Below, piece by piece: positions 54,767 through 63,883 of a DNA stretch of 64,000 bases. Both the position numbers and the translations under genes were made by a program. Within the stretch, counting starts at the first letter, position 1. Every line of letters begins with the position of its first letter. The notes beneath the pieces were generated by a model that did no database searches, had not been told where the DNA came from, and saw nothing but the letters and a program-made list of their open reading frames with translations. Origin of the DNA: Akkermansia muciniphila (GTDB taxonomy: Bacteria > Verrucomicrobiota > Verrucomicrobiia > Verrucomicrobiales > Akkermansiaceae); NCBI RefSeq assembly GCF_002884975.1, contig NZ_PJKB01000002.1, positions 62,001 through 126,000 on the forward strand. Direction: 5' to 3'.

Positions 54767-56023
54767 TCAGGAGAGGATGATTCCTTCCACGGCGGCGCGG
54801 AGGGGCTCATCACTGAACTTCTCCAGGGCATGCTTCAGGAAGCCCTGCGCTATCATTCTGCGCGCCGTCTGTTCCGGAATGCCGCGTGAAAGCAGGTAGA
54901 AGATTTCTTCCGGAGAGATGGAAGAGGTGGCGGAACCGTGGGAGCACTGCACCCTGTCCGCCAGGATTTCCAGGCCGGGAATGGAGTTGGCTTCCGCGCG
55001 GGGGCTGAGGATCAGATTGCGGTTGCTCTGGTAGGCGCTGGTGTCATGCGCCCCCTCCGCCACCAGGATCATGCCGCTGAAAATGCTGGTGGACTCATCG
55101 TCCAGAACATTGGCGTAAAGCAGGTTGCTGGAGGCTCCGCGGTAGAGGTGCTTCTGGTAGGTTCTCTGGTCCAGTTCCTTGTTTTCCTTCAGGTGGTTGG
55201 CGGAAAGCAGGCGTACGTTCGCGCCGTCTCCGTTCAGGAGGCAGACCGTCTCCTGCCTGGCCCACGCCGCGCCGGGATGGCTGGTCAAGTGTTCCATTTC
55301 CGCGGAATCGTCCGCCATGATATGGCAGAGTTCCACGGCGCGGGAACGTCTGTTGAGTTCCTGGACCAGGGCGTATTTGACGGAGGAAGAGGAGGAAAGA
55401 TGGTGCTGTTGCAGCGCTCCGCAGAATTGGTTGCCATGGTCCGCGCTGATGTGGCGTTCCAGAATGTGCAGGCGGCTTCCGGTTTCCGCAATGACCAGCG
55501 TGGCGGGGAAGACGGCCACCTTGTCCCCGGAGATGAAGTGGAAAACTTCCAGTGGACGGGAGATTTCCTTTTCCGCCATAATGACCAGCCCGTTGTGCTG
55601 GAGGGCGGTATTCAGCGCGGCCAGCTTTTCAGACCCCAGCGTTTCCGGCGTCGTTTCCAGATGTTTGCGGGCGGCGTCCGGGTATTGCAGCACGAAGTCT
55701 TCCATATCCATCACGGAGAGCCCTTCCGGCAGTTCATCCGGGATGGAGACGGGAAGCCCGTTGGCGTAAACGATGCGGATGGCGTCCGGCATGGAGGCGT
55801 GCTCCGTGATGATGGAGGCCAGGGCTTCCGGAGCCAGGGGGGGCGCTGCTTCAAAGTCTTCCAGGGATTCGTTGCCGGGGGCGCCGAAACGCCAGGATTC
55901 CATGCGGCGGGAGGGTTCCGGGAGCTGGTCCGCCTGTTCCAGGGCGCGGCGGTGCCTGGCTTCAAACCATGCGGGAAGGAAGCCTGCGGGGAATTGTTCT
56001 TCGTTGAGCAAGTGGTTCATCAT
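54767..56023 (-). CDS. sufD: Fe-S cluster assembly protein SufD
   Basis: Partner of SufB in the SufBC2D scaffold that builds Fe-S clusters. 418 residues with the right-handed beta-helix core and the closing SufD segment LEILADRVQCSHGSATSSISPEEIFYLLSRG (split 350-385), including the conserved CSHG. The region is rich in the ISADHGN- and QHLS-type strands. It starts nine bases after sufB. Confidence 0.9.
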   Translation of the reverse strand: MMNHLLNEEQFPAGFLPAWFEARHRRALEQADQLPEPSRRMESWRFGAPGNESLEDFEAAPPLAPEALASIITEHASMPDAIRIVYANGLPVSIPDELPEGLSVMDMEDFVLQYPDAARKHLETTPETLGSEKLAALNTALQHNGLVIMAEKEISRPLEVFHFISGDKVAVFPATLVIAETGSRLHILERHISADHGNQFCGALQQHHLSSSSSVKYALVQELNRRSRAVELCHIMADDSAEMEHLTSHPGAAWARQETVCLLNGDGANVRLLSANHLKENKELDQRTYQKHLYRGASSNLLYANVLDDESTSIFSGMILVAEGAHDTSAYQSNRNLILSPRAEANSIPGLEILADRVQCSHGSATSSISPEEIFYLLSRGIPEQTARRMIAQGFLKHALEKFSDEPLRAAVEGIILS

Positions 56024-56031
56024 TTCCTTCC

Positions 56032-57468
56032 TTATCCGATGCTGTCTTCCATTTCCAGGTCAATGAGCCTGCGCAGCTCCACGGAATATTCCATGGGGAA
56101 TTCCTGGACAAGATCATTAATGAATCCATTGACGGCCAGGGACATGGCCGCCGCCTTCGGGATGCCGCGCTGCTGCATGTAAAAGAGCATTTCTTCAGAG
56201 ACCTGGGAGACGGACGCTTCATGCTGCACCGTGTTTTTGTCCCCCTTTACCGTGATGGCGGGGTAAGTGTCCGTGCGGCTGTTGGCCGCCAGCAGCAGGG
56301 CGTCACATTCCGTATTGTTCTTGCAGCCCTTGAGGCCTTTCCCCATGACCACCTGGCCCCGGTAGCTGGCGCGCCCTTCACCGATGCTGATGGATTTGGA
56401 GACAATGTTGGACGTGGTGTCGTCCGCCGCGTGAATCATTTTGGCCCCGGTATCCTGGTGCTGCCCCGTGTTCGCCAGAGCGATGGAAATGACCTCTCCC
56501 CTGGCGCGCCTGCCCTTGAGCACCACAGCCGGGTATTTCATGGTGAGGCCGGAGCCTATGTTGCAGTCTATCCAGCGGATTTCCGCATCTTCCATGGCCA
56601 GTCCGCGCTTGGTGACCATGTTGAAGACGTTGGAGGACCAGTTCTGCACGGTGACGTACTGGATTTTGGCGCCCTTCAGGGCTACCAGTTCCACCACGGC
56701 GGAGTGGAGGGTGGACGTTTCAAACTGGGGGGCCGTGCACCCTTCCATGTACATGAGTTCAGCCCCTTCATCCGCAATGATGAGGGTACGTTCAAACTGG
56801 CCGAAGTTTTCCGAGTTGATGCGGAAGTACGCCTGGAGCGGGTGCTTGAGCTTTACGCCCTTGGGCACGTAAATGAAGGAGCCGCCGGAAAATACGGCGC
56901 TGTTCAGGGCGGAGAATTTATTGTCACCCGTGGGAATGACCTTCCCGAACCACGGGCGGAAGACGTCTTCATGGTATTTCAGGCCTTCCGCGGAGTTCAC
57001 GAAGATGACTCCCTGGCTGCGGAGCTCCTCCTTCATGTTGGAGTAGGCGGACTCGGAATCATACTGGGCCTCCACGCCCGCCAGGAACTGGCGTTCCTGT
57101 TCCGGAACGCCCAGGCGTTCAAAGGTGCGCTTCACGTCTTCCGGCACGTCATCCCAGCTTCGCTTGGGCCGTTCCCCGTCGGAAAGATAGTAGCGTATCT
57201 TGGAAAAATCTATTTTTTCAATTTCCGGAGAAGCCCAGTGCGTGGGCATGGGCTTGCTTTCAAAAACGGCAAGGGCGTTCTTGCGGAACTGGCGCACCCA
57301 TTCCGGATCGTCCTTGACGTCGCAAATATAGTCAATGGTGGCCTCCGTCAGGCCGTAGCCGGCGTCGAATTTATGGCGCTCCGGGAAGGAGAAGTCCCCT
57401 TTGCTCCGGTCAAAGTCAAACAGGTTCTGTGTGTTCCCGTCTTCTGACGTGTCAGGTTTATCGCTCAT
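56032..57468 (-). CDS. sufB: Fe-S cluster assembly protein SufB
   Basis: Core scaffold subunit where nascent clusters form. 478 residues; the N-terminal [21 protein letters not shown] and the C-terminal [25 protein letters not shown] (split 420-445) are highly typical, with several cysteines including NNTECDAL. It lies 24 bases after sufC in the operon. Confidence 0.95.
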   Translation of the reverse strand: MSDKPDTSEDGNTQNLFDFDRSKGDFSFPERHKFDAGYGLTEATIDYICDVKDDPEWVRQFRKNALAVFESKPMPTHWASPEIEKIDFSKIRYYLSDGERPKRSWDDVPEDVKRTFERLGVPEQERQFLAGVEAQYDSESAYSNMKEELRSQGVIFVNSAEGLKYHEDVFRPWFGKVIPTGDNKFSALNSAVFSGGSFIYVPKGVKLKHPLQAYFRINSENFGQFERTLIIADEGAELMYMEGCTAPQFETSTLHSAVVELVALKGAKIQYVTVQNWSSNVFNMVTKRGLAMEDAEIRWIDCNIGSGLTMKYPAVVLKGRRARGEVISIALANTGQHQDTGAKMIHAADDTTSNIVSKSISIGEGRASYRGQVVMGKGLKGCKNNTECDALLLAANSRTDTYPAITVKGDKNTVQHEASVSQVSEEMLFYMQQRGIPKAAAMSLAVNGFINDLVQEFPMEYSVELRRLIDLEMEDSIG

Positions 57469-57492
57469 GAGATGACTGCCGGATTAGCGGCG

Positions 57493-58251
57493 TTAGGCCT
57501 CTTCCTTTTCTTCCGTCTCCTTCAGGAATTCGTATCCCCTGCTTTCCAGTTCATCCACCAGCTCTCCGCCGCCGGTACGGACGATTTTGCCGTCCGCCAG
57601 CACGTGGACCACGTCCGGCTTGATGTAGTCCAGCAGGCGCTTGTAGTGGGTGATGACCAGGAAGCTGCGGAATGGGGAACGCATGGAGTTGACCCCCTCC
57701 GAGACGATGCGGAGGGCGTCTATGTCCAGGCCGGAGTCCGTCTCATCCAGGATGGCGTAAAGCGGGTCCAGGAGGAGCATCTGCAATACTTCATTACGCT
57801 TTTTCTCACCGCCGGAAAAGCCCTCGTTGACCGCGCGGGAGGTGAATTTGCGGGACATGCCGAGTTGGTCCATTTTTGCATACAGCGTCTTGTAGAACGT
57901 GACCGCATCCAGTTCTTCCCCCTGGGGCATGCGTGCCTGCATGGCCGCGCGCAGGAAGTTGGCGTTGGAAACGCCGGGCACCTCCATGGGATACTGGAAC
58001 GCCAGGAACAGGCCAGCGCGGCTGCGCTCGTCAATGCTCATGTCCAGCAGGTTCTGTCCGTCCAGCCAGACTTCCCCTTCCGTCACCTCATAGTCCGGGT
58101 GGCCGCAGAGGACTTTGGAAAGGGTGCTTTTTCCGGAACCGTTGGGCCCCATGATCGCATGCACCTCTCCCTTGGGGATTTCAAGGTTGATGCCTTTAAG
58201 TATTTCCGTGCCTTGCACCTTGGCGTGCAAATTTTTAATGACCAGACTCAT
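57493..58251 (-). CDS. sufC: SufC ATPase
   Basis: ABC-type ATPase of the SufBCD complex. Walker [10 protein letters not shown] (35-43), SufC-specific signature [13 protein letters not shown], Walker [17 protein letters not shown] and the H-loop VITHYKR. 252 residues. Second gene of the operon, 15 bases after the Fur-like regulator. Confidence 0.96.
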   Translation of the reverse strand: MSLVIKNLHAKVQGTEILKGINLEIPKGEVHAIMGPNGSGKSTLSKVLCGHPDYEVTEGEVWLDGQNLLDMSIDERSRAGLFLAFQYPMEVPGVSNANFLRAAMQARMPQGEELDAVTFYKTLYAKMDQLGMSRKFTSRAVNEGFSGGEKKRNEVLQMLLLDPLYAILDETDSGLDIDALRIVSEGVNSMRSPFRSFLVITHYKRLLDYIKPDVVHVLADGKIVRTGGGELVDELESRGYEFLKETEEKEEA

Positions 58252-58266
58252 GATGTTAAAAGGGGA

Positions 58267-58707
58267 TTAGCCCTGCGGCGTGATGATGGAGCCTCTCAGG
58301 GTGATTTGGGCTTCCTCCACGCATACGTCGTCAGGCAGGTTGATGAATTCCTTCAGGTCCACGCCCTCCTTGATGGTGATGTCGTAAATGCAGCCGGTCC
58401 GGGTGTCCTGGAAGTGTCCGTGATCAACGAGGTTGGGACAGAAGCGGGAAGAACTGCGTTCAAAGTTGACCTGATTGACCAGGCCGTGTTCCACCAGCGC
58501 CTCCAGGCAGTTGTAAACGGTAGCCAGAGAGATGCTGGGCAGCTTTTTGCGCACCCGGTGGTACACTTCATTTGCAGTGGGGTGATCCCTCTGTTCCAGA
58601 AGCACCTGGTATACTTCCTGCCTTTGCTTGGTGAGCCTCAGACCGGAAATTACCGGGAGGGTGGAGGTGCTTCTAACGGCTTGCTTGGAATCTGTTTTGG
58701 GATTCAT
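58267..58707 (-). CDS. Fur-family regulator lacking the zinc cysteines, head of suf operon
   Basis: A 146-residue winged-helix protein with the Fur DNA-binding pattern (LRLTKQRQEVYQVLLEQRDHPTA, then ISLATVYNCLEALVEHGLV). The dimerisation domain is abnormal. The usual CxxC after the HxH motif is replaced by D101 and T104 (DHGHFQDTRTGC), and the C-terminal CxxC is absent. His96 and His98 remain, and the PerR-type sensing Asp position is C90. The four cysteines are C67, C90, C106 and C129. As first gene of fur-sufCBD it probably controls Fe-S assembly, perhaps by sensing iron, heme or an Fe-S cluster. Confidence 0.85.
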   Translation of the reverse strand: MNPKTDSKQAVRSTSTLPVISGLRLTKQRQEVYQVLLEQRDHPTANEVYHRVRKKLPSISLATVYNCLEALVEHGLVNQVNFERSSSRFCPNLVDHGHFQDTRTGCIYDITIKEGVDLKEFINLPDDVCVEEAQITLRGSIITPQG

Positions 58708-58748
58708 ATCTTATTTTTCATGCTCTGCGTGGATAGTGGGGGAGGGGT

Positions 58749-58769
58749 AATTGTTTTGCAAGAACAATT
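58749..58769 (-). promoter_or_regulatory. Candidate operator of the fur-suf operon
   Basis: Inverted repeat AATTGTT (58749-58755) and AACAATT (58763-58769) with a seven-base spacer, about 42 bases upstream of the regulator start. On the minus strand a TTGCAA at 58760-58755 followed by CACTAT at 17 bases is a weak promoter overlapping it. It suggests autoregulation. Confidence 0.45.
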
Positions 58770-58800
58770 CCTGTTATTTATTTGGGTTCTGGGGAGGGTA

Positions 58801-58834
58801 AAAGAAGGGCGGTCATCCCTGTGGATGGCCGCCC
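58801..58834 (-). terminator. Terminator of the rplU-rpmA operon
   Basis: GGGCGGTCATCC (58807-58818) pairs with GGATGGCCGCCC (58823-58834) with one mismatch around a four-base loop. On the minus strand TTCTTTTACC follows. Confidence 0.82.
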
Positions 58835-58862
58835 CTGCAGGGAGATAGAGTTTATCCGTAAT

Positions 58863-59126
58863 TTAGTTGGCGGCGTCGGAAGCTTCCGGAGCCACATTAA
58901 CGCGGCGGCCTTCGCGGTCAAAGAACACGCGGCCGTCCACGAGGGAGAAGATGGTGTAGTCACGGCCCATGCCCACGCCCTTGCCGGGGTGCCACTTGGT
59001 GCCGCGCTGGCGGATGATGATGTTGCCCGCGATCACTTCCTGCCCGCCGAATTTTTTAACGCCGAGGCGCTTGCTGCGGGAGTCGCGACCGTTCTTGACA
59101 GAACCTTGACCTTTCTTGTGAGCCAT
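58863..59126 (-). CDS. rpmA: 50S ribosomal protein L27
   Basis: Large-subunit protein near the peptidyl-transferase centre. [21 protein letters not shown] and [21 protein letters not shown] (in part) are the family segments. 87 residues, with no cleavable N-terminal extension. It starts 28 bases after rplU. The obg gene often found next is absent. Confidence 0.97.
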   Translation of the reverse strand: MAHKKGQGSVKNGRDSRSKRLGVKKFGGQEVIAGNIIIRQRGTKWHPGKGVGMGRDYTIFSLVDGRVFFDREGRRVNVAPEASDAAN

Positions 59127-59154
59127 AAGATGAAGATAAAATTAAGGGTTGAAA

Positions 59155-59472
59155 TTAGGCGTTGATAGCGGTGATTTCCAGCTTCGTCAGGGAGCGGCGG
59201 GAACCTTTCTTCTTGTGGAAGCCCTTGCGGCGCTTGAATTTGAAAGCGATGATCTTCTTGTCGCGGAACTGGCTGACGACCTTGGCGGAAACCGTAGCGC
59301 CCGCCACCGTGGGGGTGCCGAGGGTCACGTTTCCGTCATTTTCCACCATAAGCACCTGATCAAAGCTTGCTTCAGCACCCTCTTCGAGGGTATTGATGCA
59401 TTCAACGTCGATCACGTCGCCCGCCTGAACGCGGTACTGCTTGCCACCTGTTTTGAAAATTGCGTATGCCAT
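59155..59472 (-). CDS. rplU: 50S ribosomal protein L21
   Basis: 23S-rRNA-binding protein. MAYAIFKTGGKQYRVQAGD at the N-terminus and KFKRRKGFHKKKGSRRSLT near the C-terminus are diagnostic. 105 residues from 59472; three more upstream residues (MIA) are unlikely. The leader contains a short hairpin CCCGC/GCGGG (59494-59498 with 59503-59507). Confidence 0.97.
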   Translation of the reverse strand: MAYAIFKTGGKQYRVQAGDVIDVECINTLEEGAEASFDQVLMVENDGNVTLGTPTVAGATVSAKVVSQFRDKKIIAFKFKRRKGFHKKKGSRRSLTKLEITAINA

Positions 59473-59560
59473 TGCTATCACTGTTAAGGTTCACCCGCGG
59501 ATGCGGGAGCCGCAATAAACCATATCATCTTCTTTTAGACAAGCAAAATTTCATGAAAAA

Positions 59561-60022
59561 ATGAGCGAATGGTATAAAATTTTTAAAAATGGCCCCGTTT
59601 TAACTCATTCCCCGGAGGAAATGCGGGAGCTGGGACGCCGGATAGGTAAAATTTTAATGCCTGGGGAAGTGCTGGGCGTGGTGGGGGAGCTGGGCGCCGG
59701 AAAGACGCACCTGACCCAGGGGGTCATGGAGGGGCTGGGAAGTTCCGATGCGGCGGCCAGCCCGACGTTTTCCCTGGTGCACGAGCATACGGACGGGCGC
59801 CTGAGGGCGTGCCATTTTGATTTTTACCGGCTCAGGGATGAGTCCGAGCTTCTCGGCATCGGCTGGGATGAGTACCTGGATGGTGATGCGGTGCTCATTG
59901 TGGAATGGGCCAACCTGTTTCCGGACGCCCTGCCGGAGGAAACCTCCTGGCTGCTGCTGGAGCATGAGGGGGAATGCCTGCGCCGGGTGTCCCTGGCTCC
60001 TGCGCATGGAGCGGATCAGTAG
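59561..60022 (+). CDS. tsaE: tRNA threonylcarbamoyladenosine synthesis ATPase TsaE
   Basis: ATPase needed with TsaB and TsaD for the t6A37 modification of tRNA. Walker A GELGAGKT (42-49), SPTFSLVHEH with switch I, and FDFYRLRDESELLGIGWDEYL. 153 residues. It is divergent from rplU and its last seven bases overlap the convergent hydrolase gene. Confidence 0.95.
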   Translation: MSEWYKIFKNGPVLTHSPEEMRELGRRIGKILMPGEVLGVVGELGAGKTHLTQGVMEGLGSSDAAASPTFSLVHEHTDGRLRACHFDFYRLRDESELLGIGWDEYLDGDAVLIVEWANLFPDALPEETSWLLLEHEGECLRRVSLAPAHGADQ

Positions 60023-60834
60023 CTGATGCTTTTGGAAAACGCCTGGTCAAAGCCGGGGCTGAGCCAAATGGTATTATGCATGGCGCCGGGGAATTCCCGG
60101 TAGCTGACTGGAGTGGAGAAGCAGTCCCGGAGCCGTTTGGCGTGGTCCGGGGGAATGACTTCATCCGATCCCGCCGCCAGAATGCTCACGGGGCAGGATA
60201 CCCTGGGAGCCGCCAGGTCAGACCGGAAGTGGTCCGGCAGGAGAAGTTTGACGGGAAGATAGGGGAAGAGCCCGCGGGCGGCTTCCAGCAGACTGTCAAA
60301 AGGAACCAGCAGGACCAGTTTTTTCACGTTCCTGACGGAAGCGATCTGGGTGGCCACCCCTGAGCCGAGGCTTTGCCCCACCAGGATGACGTCATCCGGA
60401 GTTCTTCCGGTTTCCTTCAGCACGGAATCAAGAATCGCCAGGGAGTCCCCCATGATGTCCTGTTCCGTGGGGGAGCCTGTGCTGAGCCCGTAGCCGCGGT
60501 AGTTGACCAGGAGCTTGGCGTGGGGGAAGCGGTCCAGATACGGCAGCATCATGGAGATGTCCATGGCGTTCCCTCCGTAATATACCAGCAGGGGCTGTCC
60601 TTTCTTTTCAATAAGCCAGCCGCTGAGTTTGGCCCCGTTATGGTGGAAGGTGCGCCGGTGCGGTTCCCAGGCGGCGCGTTTTTCCAGATAGACGGTTTTG
60701 TCCTTGGGCTGCGGAGGCAGGTAAACGAGGGAACGGACGGAACATTGGGAACATGCCAGAACAAGAGCGCCGCTCAGCAGGAGCGCTGCCCTTATTTTCC
60801 ATTTTCCCGGTTTCAGCATCCGCATGAAGTTCAT
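60016..60834 (-). CDS. Membrane-associated alpha/beta hydrolase (BEM46/ABHD13-like)
   Basis: A 272-residue hydrolase with a hydrophobic N-terminus and possible lipobox LVLAC (C28). VYYGGNAMDISM gives the oxyanion region, NYRGYGLSTG follows, the nucleophile is S155 in GQSLGSG, with an Asp in AGSDEVIPP and a His in PGAMHNT. Such proteins are esterases or lipases of unknown substrate. It overlaps the preceding small lipoprotein gene by four bases (ATGA). Confidence 0.85.
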   Translation of the reverse strand: MNFMRMLKPGKWKIRAALLLSGALVLACSQCSVRSLVYLPPQPKDKTVYLEKRAAWEPHRRTFHHNGAKLSGWLIEKKGQPLLVYYGGNAMDISMMLPYLDRFPHAKLLVNYRGYGLSTGSPTEQDIMGDSLAILDSVLKETGRTPDDVILVGQSLGSGVATQIASVRNVKKLVLLVPFDSLLEAARGLFPYLPVKLLLPDHFRSDLAAPRVSCPVSILAAGSDEVIPPDHAKRLRDCFSTPVSYREFPGAMHNTIWLSPGFDQAFSKSISY

Positions 60835-61298
60835 TGGTCAGGAGTTTCCGTGGTCATGGTTCCGGCTGTCCCGGTGCGGGGCAGGGGCGTTTTCCGTTCC
60901 TGGCAGCGCCAGCTGTCCAGGGAGGCTGTTTTGCCTTCCGTGTCCAGGCGGCGCACGCCGCTGAGGATGATTTCACGTGTGGAAGTTTTAAAATGCAGCG
61001 CGGTGGGGGAGGCTCCCTTTTGGCTGGTTACCGCCGCCGTTTCCGGGATTGCCCCGTTGACGGACAGGGTCCCCCGGCCGTCCCCCAGGGAATGATATAA
61101 GAGAGTCATGCCGGAAACCCCGCGCTGGATTTCCCGTGCGGGGGCAGGTTCCGTTTCACCTTCCAAGACAATGGACGTGCGGCTGCCGTTGGGGAACCAT
61201 TCCGCCTGGACGTTATCCGTTTCAAGCGTAGCGCCTCCGCGCCCGCAGGCGGAAAGCGCCAGCAGAATGCCGGGCAGGAGTAGGGAAGCTGGTCGCAT
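60831..61298 (-). CDS. Small lipoprotein of unknown function
   Basis: A 155-residue lipoprotein (LLALSAC lipobox, C18). The body is beta-rich (AEWFPNGSRTSIVLEGE, MTLLYHSLGDGRGTLSVNG, ILSGVRRLDTEG), then a Thr/Pro-rich tail. No family recognised; the pattern could be an LptC-like or lipocalin-like fold but this is a guess. It is coupled to the downstream hydrolase by a four-base overlap. Confidence 0.72.
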   Translation of the reverse strand: MRPASLLLPGILLALSACGRGGATLETDNVQAEWFPNGSRTSIVLEGETEPAPAREIQRGVSGMTLLYHSLGDGRGTLSVNGAIPETAAVTSQKGASPTALHFKTSTREIILSGVRRLDTEGKTASLDSWRCQERKTPLPRTGTAGTMTTETPDQ

Positions 61299-61409
61299 GG
61301 AAACAGTGTCCCTGAATTCGGTTGAGAAGGCAATCTCTCTTTTCCCCGGCGGGCGGCTTTCGGGCGCGTTGCATTTTTTCTGATAGAAGGAAAATGGAAA
61401 AAAGGTATA

Positions 61410-63716
61410 ATGAAGGATATGTTCAACCGAATGTTTTCATGGAGTTTTGTGGCCGCAGCGTGCGTTGCGGGGTCATTCCCGGTGGTATGCCGGGGACAGG
61501 AAGGCGCGGGGAAGCCCGGCTCCGTGCCCGTGGAGGTGTCGGCCGCCAGCCTGCTGATGGCCCGCCAGGAGGCAGGGGAAACCCGGTTGAACCGGTCTTT
61601 CAAGAATGAGGAATTGAGTGTGGGCGGCAAAAAATACGCCACGGGCATTGGCACTCACGCCACGTCCATGATTCCCCTTCCCGTGCCGGAGCGGAAGGGC
61701 GCAAGAGTGGTGAGCCTGGAAGGAGCGTGCGGCATTGACGACGGTACGGACGGGGACGGAAGCGTGGAGTTCCGCGTGATGAGCGGTTCCGGGGTCCTGT
61801 GGAGTTCCGGCGTGATGAAGCGGGGCATGCCGGCGAAGAAGTTTTCTGTTCCGGTGGCGGAAAACGGCATACGGCATCTTTACCTGATGGCTGACCGGGT
61901 GGAAAACAATTCCTACGACCACGCGGACTGGGTGGACCTGGCCTGGAAGACGGGCCCGGAACAGCCAGGCGCGAAGGGCGCCGTGGTGAATGCCGCCAAA
62001 TTCGGCATGGTTCCCGGCGTCAGGAAAGATCAGGGTCCGGCGCTGCGGTCCGCTATTTCCGCGCTGCGGAAGCAGGGTGGGGGCGTTTTGAACATCCCCA
62101 GGGGGGTATACCATTTTTATGCGGAGGGCGCCCTGAACATGAGCTTCAATATTTCCAACCATGACCAGCCCCTGATTCATCCGGTGTGCGTGGCCCTGAC
62201 TGATTTGAGGAATGTCCGCCTGGAAGGCAACGGCTCCCTGTTCCTCTTTCACGGCAAGGTGATTCCCCTGCTGGTCATGGACAGTGAGAATATTACCATC
62301 AACCGTCTGGCCGTGGATTATGAACGTTCCTGGTGCACGGAAGCGCGCGTGGTGAGTGTGGACGACAAATCCACGGAGGTGGAAATAGATAAAAAGGCCT
62401 ACCCTTATGAACTCAGGAACAACAAGTTCGTTTTTCTGGGGGAAGGCTGGGAGGAAGGAATGGCTAGCTGCATGGCTTTTGAGAAGGGGACGGGGCATAT
62501 CATCGCCAATACGTCTGACATGGGCTGGAACGGCCGGGTGGAGCCCCTGGGGGGGAACCGTCTCCGGATGGCCTGGAACCTCAAGCAGAAGGGAATCAAG
62601 CCGGGAGACACGCTGGTGCTCCGGAACTACAACCGCCCCCATCCGGGCTGCGTGGTTTACCGGGCAAAGAAGACGGTCATGAATGATGTGTCCCTGCACC
62701 AGAGCACGGGCATGGCCCTGCTGGTTCAGCGGTCTGAGGATTTCCATATGAAGGGCGGCGGCGTCATGATCAGGAAGGGCACGGGGCGCGTGCACACGGC
62801 CGGAGCGGACGCCACCCATTTTTCCAATACCCGGGGTGAAATCATCGTGGAAAAAGCCCTGTTTGAAGGAATGATGGATGACGCCATCAATGTCCATTCC
62901 ACCTGCCTGGGCGTGATGGAGGTGGTGGACGGCCATACGCTGAAGTGCAAGTACATGCACCGACAGGCGGTGGGTTTTGAAGTATTCCTTCCCGGTGAAA
63001 AAATCCGGTTCATCAACGGGCCTACGCTGGAGCCCGGCGGCACGGGCACGGTGAAAACCGCCGTGAAAAAAAGTTCTACGGAACTGGTGATTACGCTGGA
63101 AGAACCGCTGCCTGATTCCGTGAAGGCCGGGGACGCCGTGGAGAATGCGGATTTTTACCCTTCCGTGGTATTCCGCAACAACATCGTCCGCAACAACCGC
63201 GCCCGCGGGACGCTTTTTACCACGCCTGAGAGGGTGCTGGTGGAAGGCAACTTGTTTGACCATTCCTCCGGTTCGGCCATTCTTCTGGCCGGGGACGCCC
63301 AGGGGTGGTATGAGAGCGGCGCTTGCCATGAAGTGGTGATCCGCAAGAATACGTTCATCAACAACCTGACCTCCCGCTACCAGTTCACGAACGCCATCAT
63401 TTCCATTTACCCGGAAGTCAAGCAATTGAACAGGCAGAAAGATTATTATCACCGTAATGTGCTGATAGAAAACAATGTGTTCAAGACGTTCGACGTGCCG
63501 CTGCTGTTCGCCATTTCCACGGATAATCTGAAATTCATTAATAACAAAGTCATTTACAATGATGATTTCAAGGGCTGGGGACAGAAGCCCTTCCAGTTCA
63601 GGAGGTGCGCCAACATCCTGATAAAGAATAACAAGGTAGAGCCCCCCCGCACGTGGACCATCGCGGACTGCAAGCTGGAAAATACTCCGGCAGACCAGGT
63701 GCGCGTGGAGAATTGA
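61410..63716 (+). CDS. Exported GH110 alpha-1,3-galactosidase with NPCBM domain
   Basis: A 768-residue exported glycosidase. Signal peptide about 1-29; NPCBM-type beta-sandwich about 40-180 (SVGGKKYATGIGTHATS, CGIDDGTDGDGSVEF); then a right-handed beta-helix with the GH110 signature TAGADATHFSNTRGEI and LFEGMMDDAINVHST (D490, D491). GH110 enzymes are inverting and remove alpha-1,3-linked galactose, including the blood-group B determinant on mucins. The ATG at 61410 has AAGGT just upstream. It is monocistronic. Confidence 0.9.
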   Translation: MKDMFNRMFSWSFVAAACVAGSFPVVCRGQEGAGKPGSVPVEVSAASLLMARQEAGETRLNRSFKNEELSVGGKKYATGIGTHATSMIPLPVPERKGARVVSLEGACGIDDGTDGDGSVEFRVMSGSGVLWSSGVMKRGMPAKKFSVPVAENGIRHLYLMADRVENNSYDHADWVDLAWKTGPEQPGAKGAVVNAAKFGMVPGVRKDQGPALRSAISALRKQGGGVLNIPRGVYHFYAEGALNMSFNISNHDQPLIHPVCVALTDLRNVRLEGNGSLFLFHGKVIPLLVMDSENITINRLAVDYERSWCTEARVVSVDDKSTEVEIDKKAYPYELRNNKFVFLGEGWEEGMASCMAFEKGTGHIIANTSDMGWNGRVEPLGGNRLRMAWNLKQKGIKPGDTLVLRNYNRPHPGCVVYRAKKTVMNDVSLHQSTGMALLVQRSEDFHMKGGGVMIRKGTGRVHTAGADATHFSNTRGEIIVEKALFEGMMDDAINVHSTCLGVMEVVDGHTLKCKYMHRQAVGFEVFLPGEKIRFINGPTLEPGGTGTVKTAVKKSSTELVITLEEPLPDSVKAGDAVENADFYPSVVFRNNIVRNNRARGTLFTTPERVLVEGNLFDHSSGSAILLAGDAQGWYESGACHEVVIRKNTFINNLTSRYQFTNAIISIYPEVKQLNRQKDYYHRNVLIENNVFKTFDVPLLFAISTDNLKFINNKVIYNDDFKGWGQKPFQFRRCANILIKNNKVEPPRTWTIADCKLENTPADQVRVEN

Positions 63717-63749
63717 TGTCTGTGTCCGCACCGCGGTTTTACCGGAAAC

Positions 63750-63787
63750 CCCGGCCTTTGCGAAAATTCCGTTCCGTAAAGGCCGGG
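63750..63787 (+). terminator. Likely terminator of the GH110 gene
   Basis: A 10-bp perfect stem CCCGGCCTTT/AAAGGCCGGG (63750-63759 with 63778-63787) 33 bases after the stop. There is no T-run after it, so it may act as an mRNA 3' stabiliser. Confidence 0.5.
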
Positions 63788-63883
63788 TAATACGGTGTGA
63801 AACAGCCTTCCCCGGAGGGGGGAATGCCCGGAGTTTTTTGCGGTTGTTTCAACGTATTGACGCAGAACGGTGTCATTACCGGA

